Made by a program: the position numbers and the translations under genes
Assembly (NCBI RefSeq): GCF_012971745.1
Contig: NZ_CP048834.1
Location: forward strand, 4,650,001 to 4,714,000
Length of the DNA stretch: 64,000 nucleotides
From: Starkeya sp. ORNL1
GTDB taxonomy: Bacteria > Pseudomonadota > Alphaproteobacteria > Rhizobiales > Xanthobacteraceae
Direction: 5' to 3'
The notes under the pieces: generated by a model
What the model saw: only the letters and a program-made list of their open reading frames with translations
The model's database searches: none
What the model was told of the DNA's origin: nothing
Shown: piece by piece, positions 16,441 through 25,742 of the stretch
How positions within the stretch are numbered: position 1 is the first letter of the stretch
Layout of the letters: each line of letters starts with the position of its first letter

Positions 16441-16467
16441 CGGGGAACCGTGGGCGGCAGGGCCGGT

Positions 16468-16998
16468 TCAGCGAATGAACTGGTCGACATAGTCCGCGCC
16501 GAGGCCGTTCTGCGCATAGTGCGCGCGGCATTTGTCGAGGCGGGTGAAGACGTCATCATAGCCGGTGTTGCGGCCGTCCGGATCGACATAGATCATCGCG
16601 CCGTTCACCTGGAACAGCGTGATCATCTCCTCGACATGCGGATCGACCACCAGCGTGTGGGTTTCGCCGGGAGCTTCATAGGCATAGCTGCCCTCGGTCG
16701 CGATCCAGTCATGTTCCAGATAGCGCCACTCGCCCTTGATCACATAGGCATGGACCGGCATCGGGTGGCGATGCCGCGACAGCACGCCGGACTTGCGCAC
16801 CCGCAACAGGTTCATCCAGTAGCCGCGCGACACGCACAGGCACAGCGGACGGAACCAGACATTCTCCTCGACCGGCACCCAGATGCGCTCATCCTTCGGG
16901 ATGGCGTTGGGAATGACCAGCTCCGGCGGGGATTCCTTGGGCTGGGGATGCTTGTAGGGCTGCCACTTCTCACTGGCGACGGAAGACAGCTCGGTCAT
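16468..16998 (-). CDS. Cupin dioxygenase-like protein (2,4'-dihydroxyacetophenone dioxygenase family)
   Basis: I chose ATG 16998 (176 residues), because the upstream ATG 17028 lies inside a palindrome that is probably an operator. The fold is a single cupin. Motif 1 is in SGVLSRHRHPMPVHAYVIKG (metal-ligand His residues and a Glu-like position), and motif 2 is around PGETHTLVVDPHVEEMITLF. The closest remembered family is 2,4'-dihydroxyacetophenone dioxygenase and related ring-ketone C-C cleaving enzymes that use iron. The substrate is not provable here. The gene is divergent from an IclR regulator, which commonly controls aromatic catabolism. Confidence 0.75.
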   Translation of the reverse strand: MTELSSVASEKWQPYKHPQPKESPPELVIPNAIPKDERIWVPVEENVWFRPLCLCVSRGYWMNLLRVRKSGVLSRHRHPMPVHAYVIKGEWRYLEHDWIATEGSYAYEAPGETHTLVVDPHVEEMITLFQVNGAMIYVDPDGRNTGYDDVFTRLDKCRAHYAQNGLGADYVDQFIR

Positions 16999-17020
16999 GT
17001 AACAATCCACATTGCTCAAA

Positions 17021-17039
17021 ATGTCCATAATATGGACAT
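17021..17039. promoter_or_regulatory. Palindrome between the cupin and IclR genes, probable IclR operator
   Basis: ATGTCCATAATATGGACAT is a perfect 19-bp palindrome apart from its central base. It lies in the 104-base divergent region, 23 bases before the cupin start, where a regulator could control both genes. Binding by the adjacent IclR protein is inferred. Confidence 0.65.
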
Positions 17040-17102
17040 CTGCCCATTTCGTGGTACATTTGGTTTTGCTTCGGGCGCGAAGTCAAGCGCGGGAACGCAA
17101 GC

Positions 17103-17915
17103 GTGGGAATGATTGCACCGATGGATGGAAGCGAGACGACCCGCGCGCAGGTGCCCGGCACCGCGGCGTTCTCCAAATTCGTCGCGGTGCTGCAGATCAT
17201 CGCCGATGCGCCGGAAGAGCTCGGCATGGCCGAACTCGTCGCCCGGGCACGCATGCCGCGGGCGACGGTCTATCGCATCGTCGCCGCCTTGCGGGCCGAG
17301 GGGTTTCTTGGCGAGGCGGATCGTCTTGTGCTCGGCCCCCGCCTTATCAGCCTCGCGTCGCAAAGCTGGGCGAAGTTCGATCTGCGCGCCCTCGCCAAAG
17401 ACGACATCCAGCACTTGCGGGACATCACCGGCGAGACCGTGCACCTCGCCGTGCCGAGCGACATCGCGATGGTCTATATCGACAAGCTGGAAAGCCCGCA
17501 GGCGGTGCGCATGACCTCGCGGGTTGGAACCCGGGTGATGCTGCACGCCAGCTCGGTCGGAAAGGCCTATCTCGCCGCGCTGCCGGATGAGGAGCGGGCG
17601 GCGCTGCTGAGCCGGCTGAAGCTCCCGCGGATGACACCGCAGACCATCACGCGGCGCAAGGATCTGGAGGAGGCGCTGAAGCGGGCGCAGTTGCAGGGTT
17701 ACGCCGTCGATGGCGAGGAGACCGAGCCGGGCATCCAGTGCCTGGGCGCTGCCATACTCAATAGGTCCGGCCGCCCGGTCGGCGCGATGAGCATCAGCGT
17801 GCCGAAATATCGCTTCGATCCGGCGGCGGAAGCCCGCTATCCCGAACTGGTCATGGCGTGCGCCGCGCGCATCTCAGCCCACTATGCGCTTACCCAGGGC
17901 CCCGCCGCCGACTGA
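17103..17915 (+). CDS. IclR family transcriptional regulator
   Basis: This is a 270-residue IclR protein. The N-terminal winged helix (SKFVAVLQIIADAPEELGMA, then VARARMPRATVYRIVAALRA) is followed by the GAF-like effector domain with the typical MLHASSVGKAYLAALP and EEALKRAQLQGYAVDGEE segments. The frame opens at GTG 17103, and ATG 17109 or 17121 could also start it. It is divergent from the cupin gene with a palindrome between. Its last 42 bases overlap the end of the convergent LysR gene. It probably senses an aromatic or related acid, which is inference. Confidence 0.9.
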   Translation: MGMIAPMDGSETTRAQVPGTAAFSKFVAVLQIIADAPEELGMAELVARARMPRATVYRIVAALRAEGFLGEADRLVLGPRLISLASQSWAKFDLRALAKDDIQHLRDITGETVHLAVPSDIAMVYIDKLESPQAVRMTSRVGTRVMLHASSVGKAYLAALPDEERAALLSRLKLPRMTPQTITRRKDLEEALKRAQLQGYAVDGEETEPGIQCLGAAILNRSGRPVGAMSISVPKYRFDPAAEARYPELVMACAARISAHYALTQGPAAD

Positions 17916-18875
17916 AGCCTGGCCGGACCGCGAGCGACGCTTGATGGTCGTCTGCGGCGGCGGCTGCGGTTGCGCGATCGCCTCTTCCATCTCCGCCGTC
18001 TCCTCCACGATCCATTGCTCGAAGGCCTGGATCAGCGGCGAGTCCCGGCGTGCTTTCGGATAGGCCAGGAAATAACTGCTCGCCGTGTGCACCCGGAGCG
18101 CGAGGGGGGCGACCAGCCGGCCCGAGCGCAGATCGTCCTCCACGAAGGCACGCTGCGCCATGACGATGCCGAGCTCATCGGTGGCGGCCTGATAGGCCAG
18201 TGCGGAGTTCTCGAATTTCAGTCCGCTATTGCCGTCGATCGACTTCACGCCCGCGGCGTCGAGCCAGTCCGGCCAGTCGGAGGCGCGGTGCATCGAACAC
18301 AGCAGCACGAAGCGGGCGAGGTCGGCGGGCTCGCACGGCGCCGGCGCCGACTTGAACAGGCCGGGGCTGCAGACGGGGAGCAGGATCTCGCCGAACAGCC
18401 GGCGGCATAGTGCGCCGGGGATCGGCGTCACCCCGGAATGGATGCAGAGATCGACGTCGTCGCGGTCGAACTCGACCTGCTGGTGCGAGGTGGTGATCTG
18501 CACATCGATATGCCGGTGCAGCGCGTGGAACCGCGCCAGCCGGGGCACGAACCAGCGAATGGCGAAGGTCGGCGGCAGCTTGATGCGCAAGGTGTTCTCG
18601 ATCGAGCGCGCCCGCAGCCGCTGGGTCTGCGCCTCGATCTGGTCGAAGGCCGAGCGCAGCGCCGCGGCATAGGCGGCGCCTTGCGGGGTCATCTCGATGC
18701 CGCGGCGCACCCGCATGCAAAGCCGCACGCCGAGCCAGTTCTCCAGCTGGGTGACATGCCGGCTGACCGCGCCCTGCGTCACCGAGAGTTCCTGCGCGGC
18801 CCGTGTCAGGCTGCCATTGCGGGCGGTCGCCTCGAAGGCCCGCAACGCATTCAGGGGGAGAAGCCGGCGATTCAT
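17874..18875 (-). CDS. LysR family transcriptional regulator (GcvA-like)
   Basis: The start at ATG 18875 (333 residues) is supported by GAGGA nine bases upstream, which overlaps an alternative ATG at 18893. The N-terminal winged helix reads LNALRAFEATARNGSLTRAA and QELSVTQGAVSRHVTQLENW. The periplasmic-binding-protein-like effector domain follows and ends in a 45-residue basic/proline tail. It is divergent from the leuC-like operon across about 250 bases and is the likely regulator of that operon. The 3' end overlaps the IclR gene tail to tail, so elongating transcripts would collide. Confidence 0.9.
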   Translation of the reverse strand: MNRRLLPLNALRAFEATARNGSLTRAAQELSVTQGAVSRHVTQLENWLGVRLCMRVRRGIEMTPQGAAYAAALRSAFDQIEAQTQRLRARSIENTLRIKLPPTFAIRWFVPRLARFHALHRHIDVQITTSHQQVEFDRDDVDLCIHSGVTPIPGALCRRLFGEILLPVCSPGLFKSAPAPCEPADLARFVLLCSMHRASDWPDWLDAAGVKSIDGNSGLKFENSALAYQAATDELGIVMAQRAFVEDDLRSGRLVAPLALRVHTASSYFLAYPKARRDSPLIQAFEQWIVEETAEMEEAIAQPQPPPQTTIKRRSRSGQASVGGGALGKRIVG

Positions 18876-19046
18876 GCTCTGAGTTTTCCTCATGGAAGGC
18901 TGCGCAAATTGTGCCTATGCGGCAGCCGTATATTGATATTACGCTAACTTAAAATCAGGTCGCAAACGCGCAACCGCATGGTGCAGTGCGAAGCGGCGGG
19001 AAAATAAGCGACGGCGGGACCAATCGCCGGACTGGGAGGAAAAATC

Positions 19047-19122
19047 ATGCCACGGCTTTCGTGGATCGCGGGCTGCTGTCCGCATGCTCAATCCGACGAT
19101 GCTTGCAATGCGTGGTCTCGCC

Positions 19123-19133
<11 letters not shown>
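19047..19133 (+). CDS. Possible 28-codon leader peptide before the leuC-like gene
   Basis: ATG 19047 has the strongest ribosome site in the region (GGGAGGA at 19035-19041). The frame encodes 28 residues beginning MPRLSWIAGCC and stops at TGA 19131-19133, eight bases inside the leuC-like gene when that starts at ATG 19123. The arrangement would let terminating ribosomes reinitiate on leuC. No run of regulatory codons typical of attenuation is seen. Conservation is unknown. Confidence 0.35.
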
Positions 19134-20534
<1,401 letters not shown>

Positions 20535-20538
<4 letters not shown>

Positions 20539-21176
20539 GAGAACCGGTCTCGACGGTCGAAGGCGTGATGGCGCTTATGCCGCTCGCCAATATCAACACC
20601 GATGCGATCATCCCCTCGGTGTATCTGCGCACAGCATCGGCCGAACTCGGCAAGGGCCTGTTCGGCGGCCATCGCTATGACGAAGCCGGCAACGAGAAGC
20701 CGGATTTCGTGCTGAACCGCGCGCCGTTCCGCGAGGCGAAGCTCCTGCTGGCGGACGAGAATTTCGGCTGCGGGTCGTCGCGCGAGGCCGCGGTGTGGGC
20801 GCTGCTGAGCTATGGCATCGGTTGCGTGCTGGCGCCGAGCTTCGCCGACATCTTCTATGAGAACGCGTTCCGCAACGGGCTGGTCGCAGCGATCGTCGAT
20901 CCCGCGACCTTCCAGGCGCTGAAAGTCGCGGTCGAGGCTAATGAAGCCGCGCCGCGCTTCCGCGTCGATCTCGCCGGTGCCACCGTCACCGGACCGGACG
21001 GCACCTCGCGTGGCTTCCGCATCCCCGCTTCGCGCGTGCAGGCGCTGATGCGCGGTGACGACGAGATCGCGGTGACCTTGCAGCATCAGGACGCCATTGA
21101 AACCCATTATGCGGCGGCAAAGGGAGCGAGCGACTGGCTGTTCCCGGCAACGCTGCAGCGGAGCGCCGCATCGTGA
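20535..21176 (+). CDS. Aconitase-family hydratase, LeuD-like small subunit
   Basis: The ATG at 20535 overlaps the leuC stop by four bases and gives 213 residues. The swivel-domain motifs are clear: PLANINTDAIIPSVYL near the start and LLADENFGCGSSREAAVWAL, the GSSREHA-type substrate loop (here SSREAAV). It forms a heterodimer with the LeuC-like subunit to dehydrate and rehydrate a 2- or 3-hydroxy di/tricarboxylic acid in the cytoplasm. The small subunit mainly sets substrate specificity, and its sequence does not let me choose between isopropylmalate-like substrates. Confidence 0.9.
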
Positions 21177-22054
21177 AACGTTCAAGCATACGCGATGCGC
21201 TCGCTCGCGAGACCCCGCTGGTCACGCCGCTGGCCCATGATGCGCTTTCGGCGCGGTTGATCGAGCAGGCCGGCTTCCACGCCTTCGCCATTGGCGGTTC
21301 GGCCATGCTGGCGGCGCGCCATGCCTATCCTGACATCGGGCTGATCGGACTTACCGACATGACCCAGGGCATAAGCGACATCGCGGCCGCCACCAGCATC
21401 CCGTTCCTGGCCGATGCCGATGACGGCTATGGCGATGTGAAGAGCGTCGCCCGTCTCGTCGCCGCCTATGAGGCGATTGGCGTCGGCGGCTTCCTGATCG
21501 AGGACCAGGATCGCGACAGCAAGCAGCAGCGCGCCGACAAGGCGGCCGCGGTGGTGGATGAAGCTGTCATCGAAGCCAAGCTGCGCACTGCGATCGCGGC
21601 CCGCGGCAATCCCGAGACCTTCATCATCGGACGTACCGATGCCTATGGACCGCTCGGCCTCGATACGGCGATGCGCCGCGCCGAGCGTTTTCTGAAGCTG
21701 GGCGCCGACGGCATTTTCATCGCCGGCCTGCGCACTGAGGAAGATTATCGCCGCGTCGGCGCCGCCTTCCGCGGCAGCTATTGCTCGGCCGCGATGTTCG
21801 AGGGCGGCGATACGCCCTGGTTGTCGCCGGCCGAACTCGGCGCCATGGGCTTCATGCAGGTGTCGTATCCGGCGAGCCTGATCTTTCGCGTCGTCGCCGC
21901 GCTGCGTGATGGGCTGGAAGCCCTGCGCGAGCATGCCGACGGCACCGCCGCACTCACGCCGATGGCGGACGGCGCAGCGGTTCGCGCTACATTGGACAAG
22001 GCCGTGGACCTGGCGCGCTGGCGCGCGATCGAGGCAACGCAGCAGCGGGATTAG
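21173..22054 (+). CDS. Isocitrate lyase/PEP mutase superfamily enzyme lacking the KKCGH loop
   Basis: The 293-residue TIM-barrel protein starts at GTG 21173, overlapping the leuD stop. It keeps the magnesium-site motif DADDGYGD and GGFLIEDQ. The segment that normally follows as PKRCGH or PKKCGH, carrying the catalytic cysteine of lyases, reads DSKQQRADKAAA. Family members without the cysteine include PA4872-type oxaloacetate decarboxylases, so it may decarboxylate or hydrolyse rather than perform a retro-Claisen cleavage. From context it would act on the product of the LeuCD-like hydratase. 2,3-dimethylmalate lyase partnered with a LeuCD-like hydratase is a known precedent. Confidence 0.8.
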   Translation: MKRSSIRDALARETPLVTPLAHDALSARLIEQAGFHAFAIGGSAMLAARHAYPDIGLIGLTDMTQGISDIAAATSIPFLADADDGYGDVKSVARLVAAYEAIGVGGFLIEDQDRDSKQQRADKAAAVVDEAVIEAKLRTAIAARGNPETFIIGRTDAYGPLGLDTAMRRAERFLKLGADGIFIAGLRTEEDYRRVGAAFRGSYCSAAMFEGGDTPWLSPAELGAMGFMQVSYPASLIFRVVAALRDGLEALREHADGTAALTPMADGAAVRATLDKAVDLARWRAIEATQQRD

Positions 22055-22126
22055 CCGGACCCGCTGCCGTTCGGCTGCGGATATCAAGACCAACCGCCAA
22101 AGAGCGGACAGGGAGGAGAGGATAAG

Positions 22127-23125
22127 ATGAACGCCACGATGAAACGGTTCAAACCATTGGCCGGCCTTGCCGTGCTCGGCCTCGCGCTCGCGGCCGGCCC
22201 GGTCGCGGCGGAGGACATCGTCGTCAGCAATTACGGCGTCTCGGCCAACGGCATGCCGTATGCCGTCGCGCAGGAGAAGGGCTTCTTCAAGGAGGAAGGC
22301 GCCAATGTCACCGGCATCCTGACCTCCGCCGGCGGCGGCACCACCTTGCGCAACATGCTGGCCGGCAACGCACCCTATGCCGAGGTCAATCCGAACGCCG
22401 TGATCGCCGCGGTCCAGCAGGGCGCCGACATCAAGATCGTCGCCGACACCGTGCTCACCGTCGCCGAGTTCGTCTGGGCGGTGAAGCCGGATTCCTCGAT
22501 CAAGTCGGTCAAGGATCTCAAGGGCAAGAAGTTCGGCTACACCAATCCGCGCTCCACCAGCCAGGCGCTGGCGACGCTGGTTCTGCAATCCGGCGGTCTG
22601 AAGGCCGAGGACGTCGAGCTGGTCAAGACCGGCGGCTTCGGCGAGGGCGTCGCCGCGCTCGATATCGGCCTTGTCGACATCGCGCCGATCCCCGAGCCGC
22701 TCTGGTCCAAGTTCAAGGACAAATACCGCCCCATCGCCCGGGCCTCCGAGCTGCTGCCGCCGATCGCCAATGTGCTCGGCGTCGCTGCCGGCGCCAGTGC
22801 GGCCGGCAAGGACGAGTTCATCAAGGCGGTGATCCGCGCTCGCCGCAAGGCGGTCGCCTACATGGCGTCGAACCCGGAAGAGTCGAGCGCGATCATCGCC
22901 AAGGTCTATAATCTGGAGCCGGATGTGGCGCTTGCCGCGGTCAAGAACCTGGTCGGCAGCCGCACCAATGGCGTCGAATATTGGGGCGCGGGGCAGATCC
23001 ACATGGACGGCCTCAACCGCGCCGTCGAGGTGCAGAAGATGGTCGGCGCCATTTCGGGCGACGTCGACATCTCGAAGATGGTCGATACCCGCTATCTGCC
23101 CGACGACCTGAAGGCTCTGAAGTGA
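22127..23125 (+). CDS. NitT/TauT-type ABC transporter substrate-binding protein
   Basis: The 332-residue protein has a Sec signal (KPLAGLAVLGLALAAGPVAA, cleavage before EDIVVS) and the NMT1/SsuA fold (GMPYAVAQEKGFFKEEGANV near the start, later LKGKKFGYTNPRSTSQALAT). Such proteins bind sulphonates, nitrate, pyrimidine precursors or aromatic acids in the periplasm. GGAGGAGAGG lies upstream of the ATG. It begins the transporter half of the leuCD-lyase operon, 72 bases after the lyase gene, so its ligand is probably the substrate of that pathway. Confidence 0.88.
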   Translation: MNATMKRFKPLAGLAVLGLALAAGPVAAEDIVVSNYGVSANGMPYAVAQEKGFFKEEGANVTGILTSAGGGTTLRNMLAGNAPYAEVNPNAVIAAVQQGADIKIVADTVLTVAEFVWAVKPDSSIKSVKDLKGKKFGYTNPRSTSQALATLVLQSGGLKAEDVELVKTGGFGEGVAALDIGLVDIAPIPEPLWSKFKDKYRPIARASELLPPIANVLGVAAGASAAGKDEFIKAVIRARRKAVAYMASNPEESSAIIAKVYNLEPDVALAAVKNLVGSRTNGVEYWGAGQIHMDGLNRAVEVQKMVGAISGDVDISKMVDTRYLPDDLKALK

Positions 23126-24003
23126 CCGTGACCCAGGCAGCGCAAGCCGCATTGTCCGCACAAGTCTCGTTGCGCAATGTGGACAAGGTGTTCAGCCGGA
23201 CCGGGAAGCCGGCTGACACCGTCCATGCGCTCGGCCCCATCGATCTCGAATTGCGCCATGGCGAATTCTTCGCCGTGGTCGGCCCTTCGGGATGCGGCAA
23301 GTCGACCTTGCTCGAACTGGTGGCCGGGCTCTCCACCGCGACGCGCGGCGATGTCGCCTTCGAGGGCAAGCCGATCGAGGGGCGGATCCCCGATGGCGTC
23401 GGTGTGGTGTTCCAGGAGGATGCCTCCTTCCCCTGGCTAAGCGTGCGCGACAACATCGCCTTCGGGCTCCGCCGCATGAGGATTGCGGCGGACGAGAAGG
23501 CGCGGCGCATCGAGAAGGCGCTGGCGATGATGGGGCTGGTGCCCTTCGCCAACAGCTTTCCGGCACAGCTCTCCGGTGGCATGCGCCAGCGCGTCTGCAT
23601 CGCCCGCACCCTCGTCGCCGAGCCGCGTCTCATCCTGCTCGACGAGCCGTTCGGCGCGCTCGACCAGCAGACGCGGCTGCTGATGGGCGACGAGGTGCTG
23701 AACCTCTGGCGCAAGACCGGCGCCACCGTGTTCCTGATCACCCACGCGCTGGACGAGGCCGCCATGCTGGCCGACCGCATCGGCGTGATGTCGGCGCGGC
23801 CCGGCCGCCTGATCGACATCGTCGAGACCGGCTGGTCGCGGGACCGCGACAGCCGCATCGTCCAGGACGAGCATTTCGGCGCCATCACCGCGCGGCTGTG
23901 GCGCTCGCTGCGCGCGGAATCGATGAAGGCGATCGGCAAGGTGGAGGCCGCGCCGCCCGCGGGCGCCACATCGGAGGTCGTCGCGTCCGGGGTCATCGCA
24001 TGA
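23122..24003 (+). CDS. NitT/TauT-type ABC transporter ATP-binding protein
   Basis: GTG 23122 overlaps the preceding stop (GTGA) and gives 293 residues. GTG 23128 is an alternative. It is a single ABC domain: Walker A GPSGCGKSTL, Q-loop GVGVVFQEDASFPWL, signature LSGGMRQRV, Walker B LILLDEPFGALD and switch ITHALDEAA. The QEDASFPW Q-loop and the MSARPGR segment are typical of SsuB/TauB-like proteins. A short Ala-rich tail follows the domain. It powers import with the two permeases that follow. Confidence 0.92.
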   Translation: MTVTQAAQAALSAQVSLRNVDKVFSRTGKPADTVHALGPIDLELRHGEFFAVVGPSGCGKSTLLELVAGLSTATRGDVAFEGKPIEGRIPDGVGVVFQEDASFPWLSVRDNIAFGLRRMRIAADEKARRIEKALAMMGLVPFANSFPAQLSGGMRQRVCIARTLVAEPRLILLDEPFGALDQQTRLLMGDEVLNLWRKTGATVFLITHALDEAAMLADRIGVMSARPGRLIDIVETGWSRDRDSRIVQDEHFGAITARLWRSLRAESMKAIGKVEAAPPAGATSEVVASGVIA

Positions 24004-24752
24004 GGAACCCCATCCTCTGGCGGATCGCGATCATTGCCGGGCTGGTGATCCTGCTCGAGGTGCTCTGCCTCACCGGCGTGATCGACAAGCTGACCATGCA
24101 GCCGCCGCACCGCATCGTCGTCGATCTGGTGCTGATGCTTGCCGCGGGCACGCTCAACGCCGCCATTGCCAAGACGCTCGGCAATGCGTTCATCGCGTTC
24201 ATCATCGCCATGGCGCTTGGCGTCGCGAGTGCCATCGTCATCCATCGCCTGCGGCGGGTGCGGGACACGCTGGAGCCGCTGTTCGCCACCTATTACGCAA
24301 TCCCGGTGTTCGCTTTCTATCCGATGCTGATCATCCTGTTCGGCCTCGGCGATGCGCCGCAGATCTTCATCGGCGCCATGCTCGGCGTGGTCGCGGTGAT
24401 CGTGAACACGCTGAACGGCCTCGACCGGGTGCCGAACGTGCTGCTCAAGACCGCCAGGATCAACCATATGGGGCCGGTGGAGACCGCGCTTCGCGTCACG
24501 CTGCCCTGCGCCTCGCCCTATGTCCTCACCGGCGCCAAGCTCGCCGTCGCCTATTCGCTGATCGGCATCATCGGCGCCGAATTCATCATGTCCAATGGCG
24601 GCATGGGCTACGAGATCAGCTTCGCCTACAACAATTTCGACAATGCGGTGATGTATCCGCTCATCCTTTTGATCCTCATCGTCTCGATCAGCATCAACAT
24701 GGTGATCGCGCGCTGGGAGAAGGCGCTGATGGCGCGACGGGGGCTGCGATGA
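24000..24752 (+). CDS. NitT/TauT-type ABC transporter permease (first)
   Basis: The 250-residue permease starts at ATG 24000, overlapping the ATPase stop. It has about six helices and the BPD_transp_1 cytoplasmic loop (GPVETALRVTLPCASPYVL, the EAA-like motif). It pairs with the second permease to make the membrane channel of the importer. Having two different permeases is less usual for this family, where one permease often works as a homodimer. Confidence 0.9.
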   Translation: MRNPILWRIAIIAGLVILLEVLCLTGVIDKLTMQPPHRIVVDLVLMLAAGTLNAAIAKTLGNAFIAFIIAMALGVASAIVIHRLRRVRDTLEPLFATYYAIPVFAFYPMLIILFGLGDAPQIFIGAMLGVVAVIVNTLNGLDRVPNVLLKTARINHMGPVETALRVTLPCASPYVLTGAKLAVAYSLIGIIGAEFIMSNGGMGYEISFAYNNFDNAVMYPLILLILIVSISINMVIARWEKALMARRGLR

Positions 24753-25498
24753 ACCCGCAATCCGGCAACATGCTGCGCAACACGCTGACGCTGATCGTGG
24801 TCGTGCTGATTGCGTGGCAGGGGCTGTACTGGGTCGTCGGCGATATCGCGCTGCGCTCACCACTGGAGACGTTCGCCTTCACCGCCAGGTTCGTCTCGAC
24901 GCCGCAGTTCGCCGCGCATCTCGCCGAGACCAGCAAGGCTTTCGGCCTCGCCTTGCTGCTGGCGGTGGCGATCGGACTTGCCATCGGCTTCACGCTCGGC
25001 GCCAACCGATTCCTCAGCGACGTGCTGGAGCCGATGCTGGTGGCGCTCTACTCGATCCCGAAGATCACGCTCTATCCGATCCTGCTGCTGGCCTTCGGGC
25101 TCGGCCTGTCCTCGAAAGTGGCGTTCGGCACCATCCACGGCATCATCCCGATCGCGCTCTTCACCATGACCGCGGTGCGCAATGTGAAGCGGGTCTATCT
25201 GAAGACCGGGCGCGTCATGGCGCTCGGTCCGTTCGACATGATCGCGCGCATCATCTTCCCGGCGGCGCTGCCGGAGATCTTCGCCGGCTTGCGCATCGGT
25301 TTCTCGCTGACGCTGATCGGCACGCTGCTGGGCGAGATGTTCGCGTCGCAGCGCGGGCTCGGCTTCCTGCTGATGAGCGCGATCGGCCTGCACAATGTCG
25401 ATCTGATCATGGCGCTGACGCTGCTGCTGACGCTCTTCGCCGGCACGGCAAGCGTCGTGCTGCTGGCCCTGAACCAGCGGCTCTATGCGCGTTCGTGA
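24749..25498 (+). CDS. NitT/TauT-type ABC transporter permease (second)
   Basis: The 249-residue protein overlaps the first permease by four bases. It has six predicted helices and the coupling loop MALGPFDMIARIIFPAALPE. The helix region SIPKITLYPILLLAFGLGLS is typical of SsuC/TauC-type permeases. It ends the operon that begins with the leuC-like gene, and a palindromic repeat follows directly. Confidence 0.9.
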   Translation: MNPQSGNMLRNTLTLIVVVLIAWQGLYWVVGDIALRSPLETFAFTARFVSTPQFAAHLAETSKAFGLALLLAVAIGLAIGFTLGANRFLSDVLEPMLVALYSIPKITLYPILLLAFGLGLSSKVAFGTIHGIIPIALFTMTAVRNVKRVYLKTGRVMALGPFDMIARIIFPAALPEIFAGLRIGFSLTLIGTLLGEMFASQRGLGFLLMSAIGLHNVDLIMALTLLLTLFAGTASVVLLALNQRLYARS

Positions 25499-25510
25499 GG
25501 GGTTGACTTG

Positions 25511-25668
25511 AAATAGCCACGTCATCCTGAGGTGCGAGCAAAGCGAGCCTCGAAGGATGCTGAAGCAGAGCGATCGTCCCACTTGTGAGCATCCTTCGAG
25601 GCTCGGGCTGCGCCCGAGCACCCCCGCGGTTGGCCCTTGGCCAACCGCTAGGGATGACGTGGTTCTTA
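25511..25668. repeat. Palindromic intergenic repeat, family A copy 1
   Basis: The element has outer arms CCACGTCATCCT and its near-complement GGATGACGTGG, and inner arms AGCCTCGAAGGATGC and GCATCCTTCGAGGCT. A second copy is at 60942-61071. Copy 1 carries an extra small hairpin (GCGGTTGGCCCTTGGCCAACCGC) near 25625-25650. It fills most of the gap after the transporter operon and may act as a terminator or RNA-stabilising element. Confidence 0.85.
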
Positions 25669-25681
25669 CCCTCCGCATTGC

Positions 25682-25699
25682 GATGACAACGTTATCATC
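25682..25699. promoter_or_regulatory. LacI-type operator before the lacI-otnK-otnC operon
   Basis: GATGACAACGTTATCATC is an 18-bp palindrome with one unpaired position per arm and a central AACGTT, typical of LacI-family sites. It is 43 bases before the regulator start. Sixteen of 17 bases recur at 29738-29754 before ltnD. Confidence 0.75.
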
Positions 25700-25742
25700 C
25701 TAATCTCCGGCCGGATTTGCGGCGCGTCGGAGCGAATGAGGC

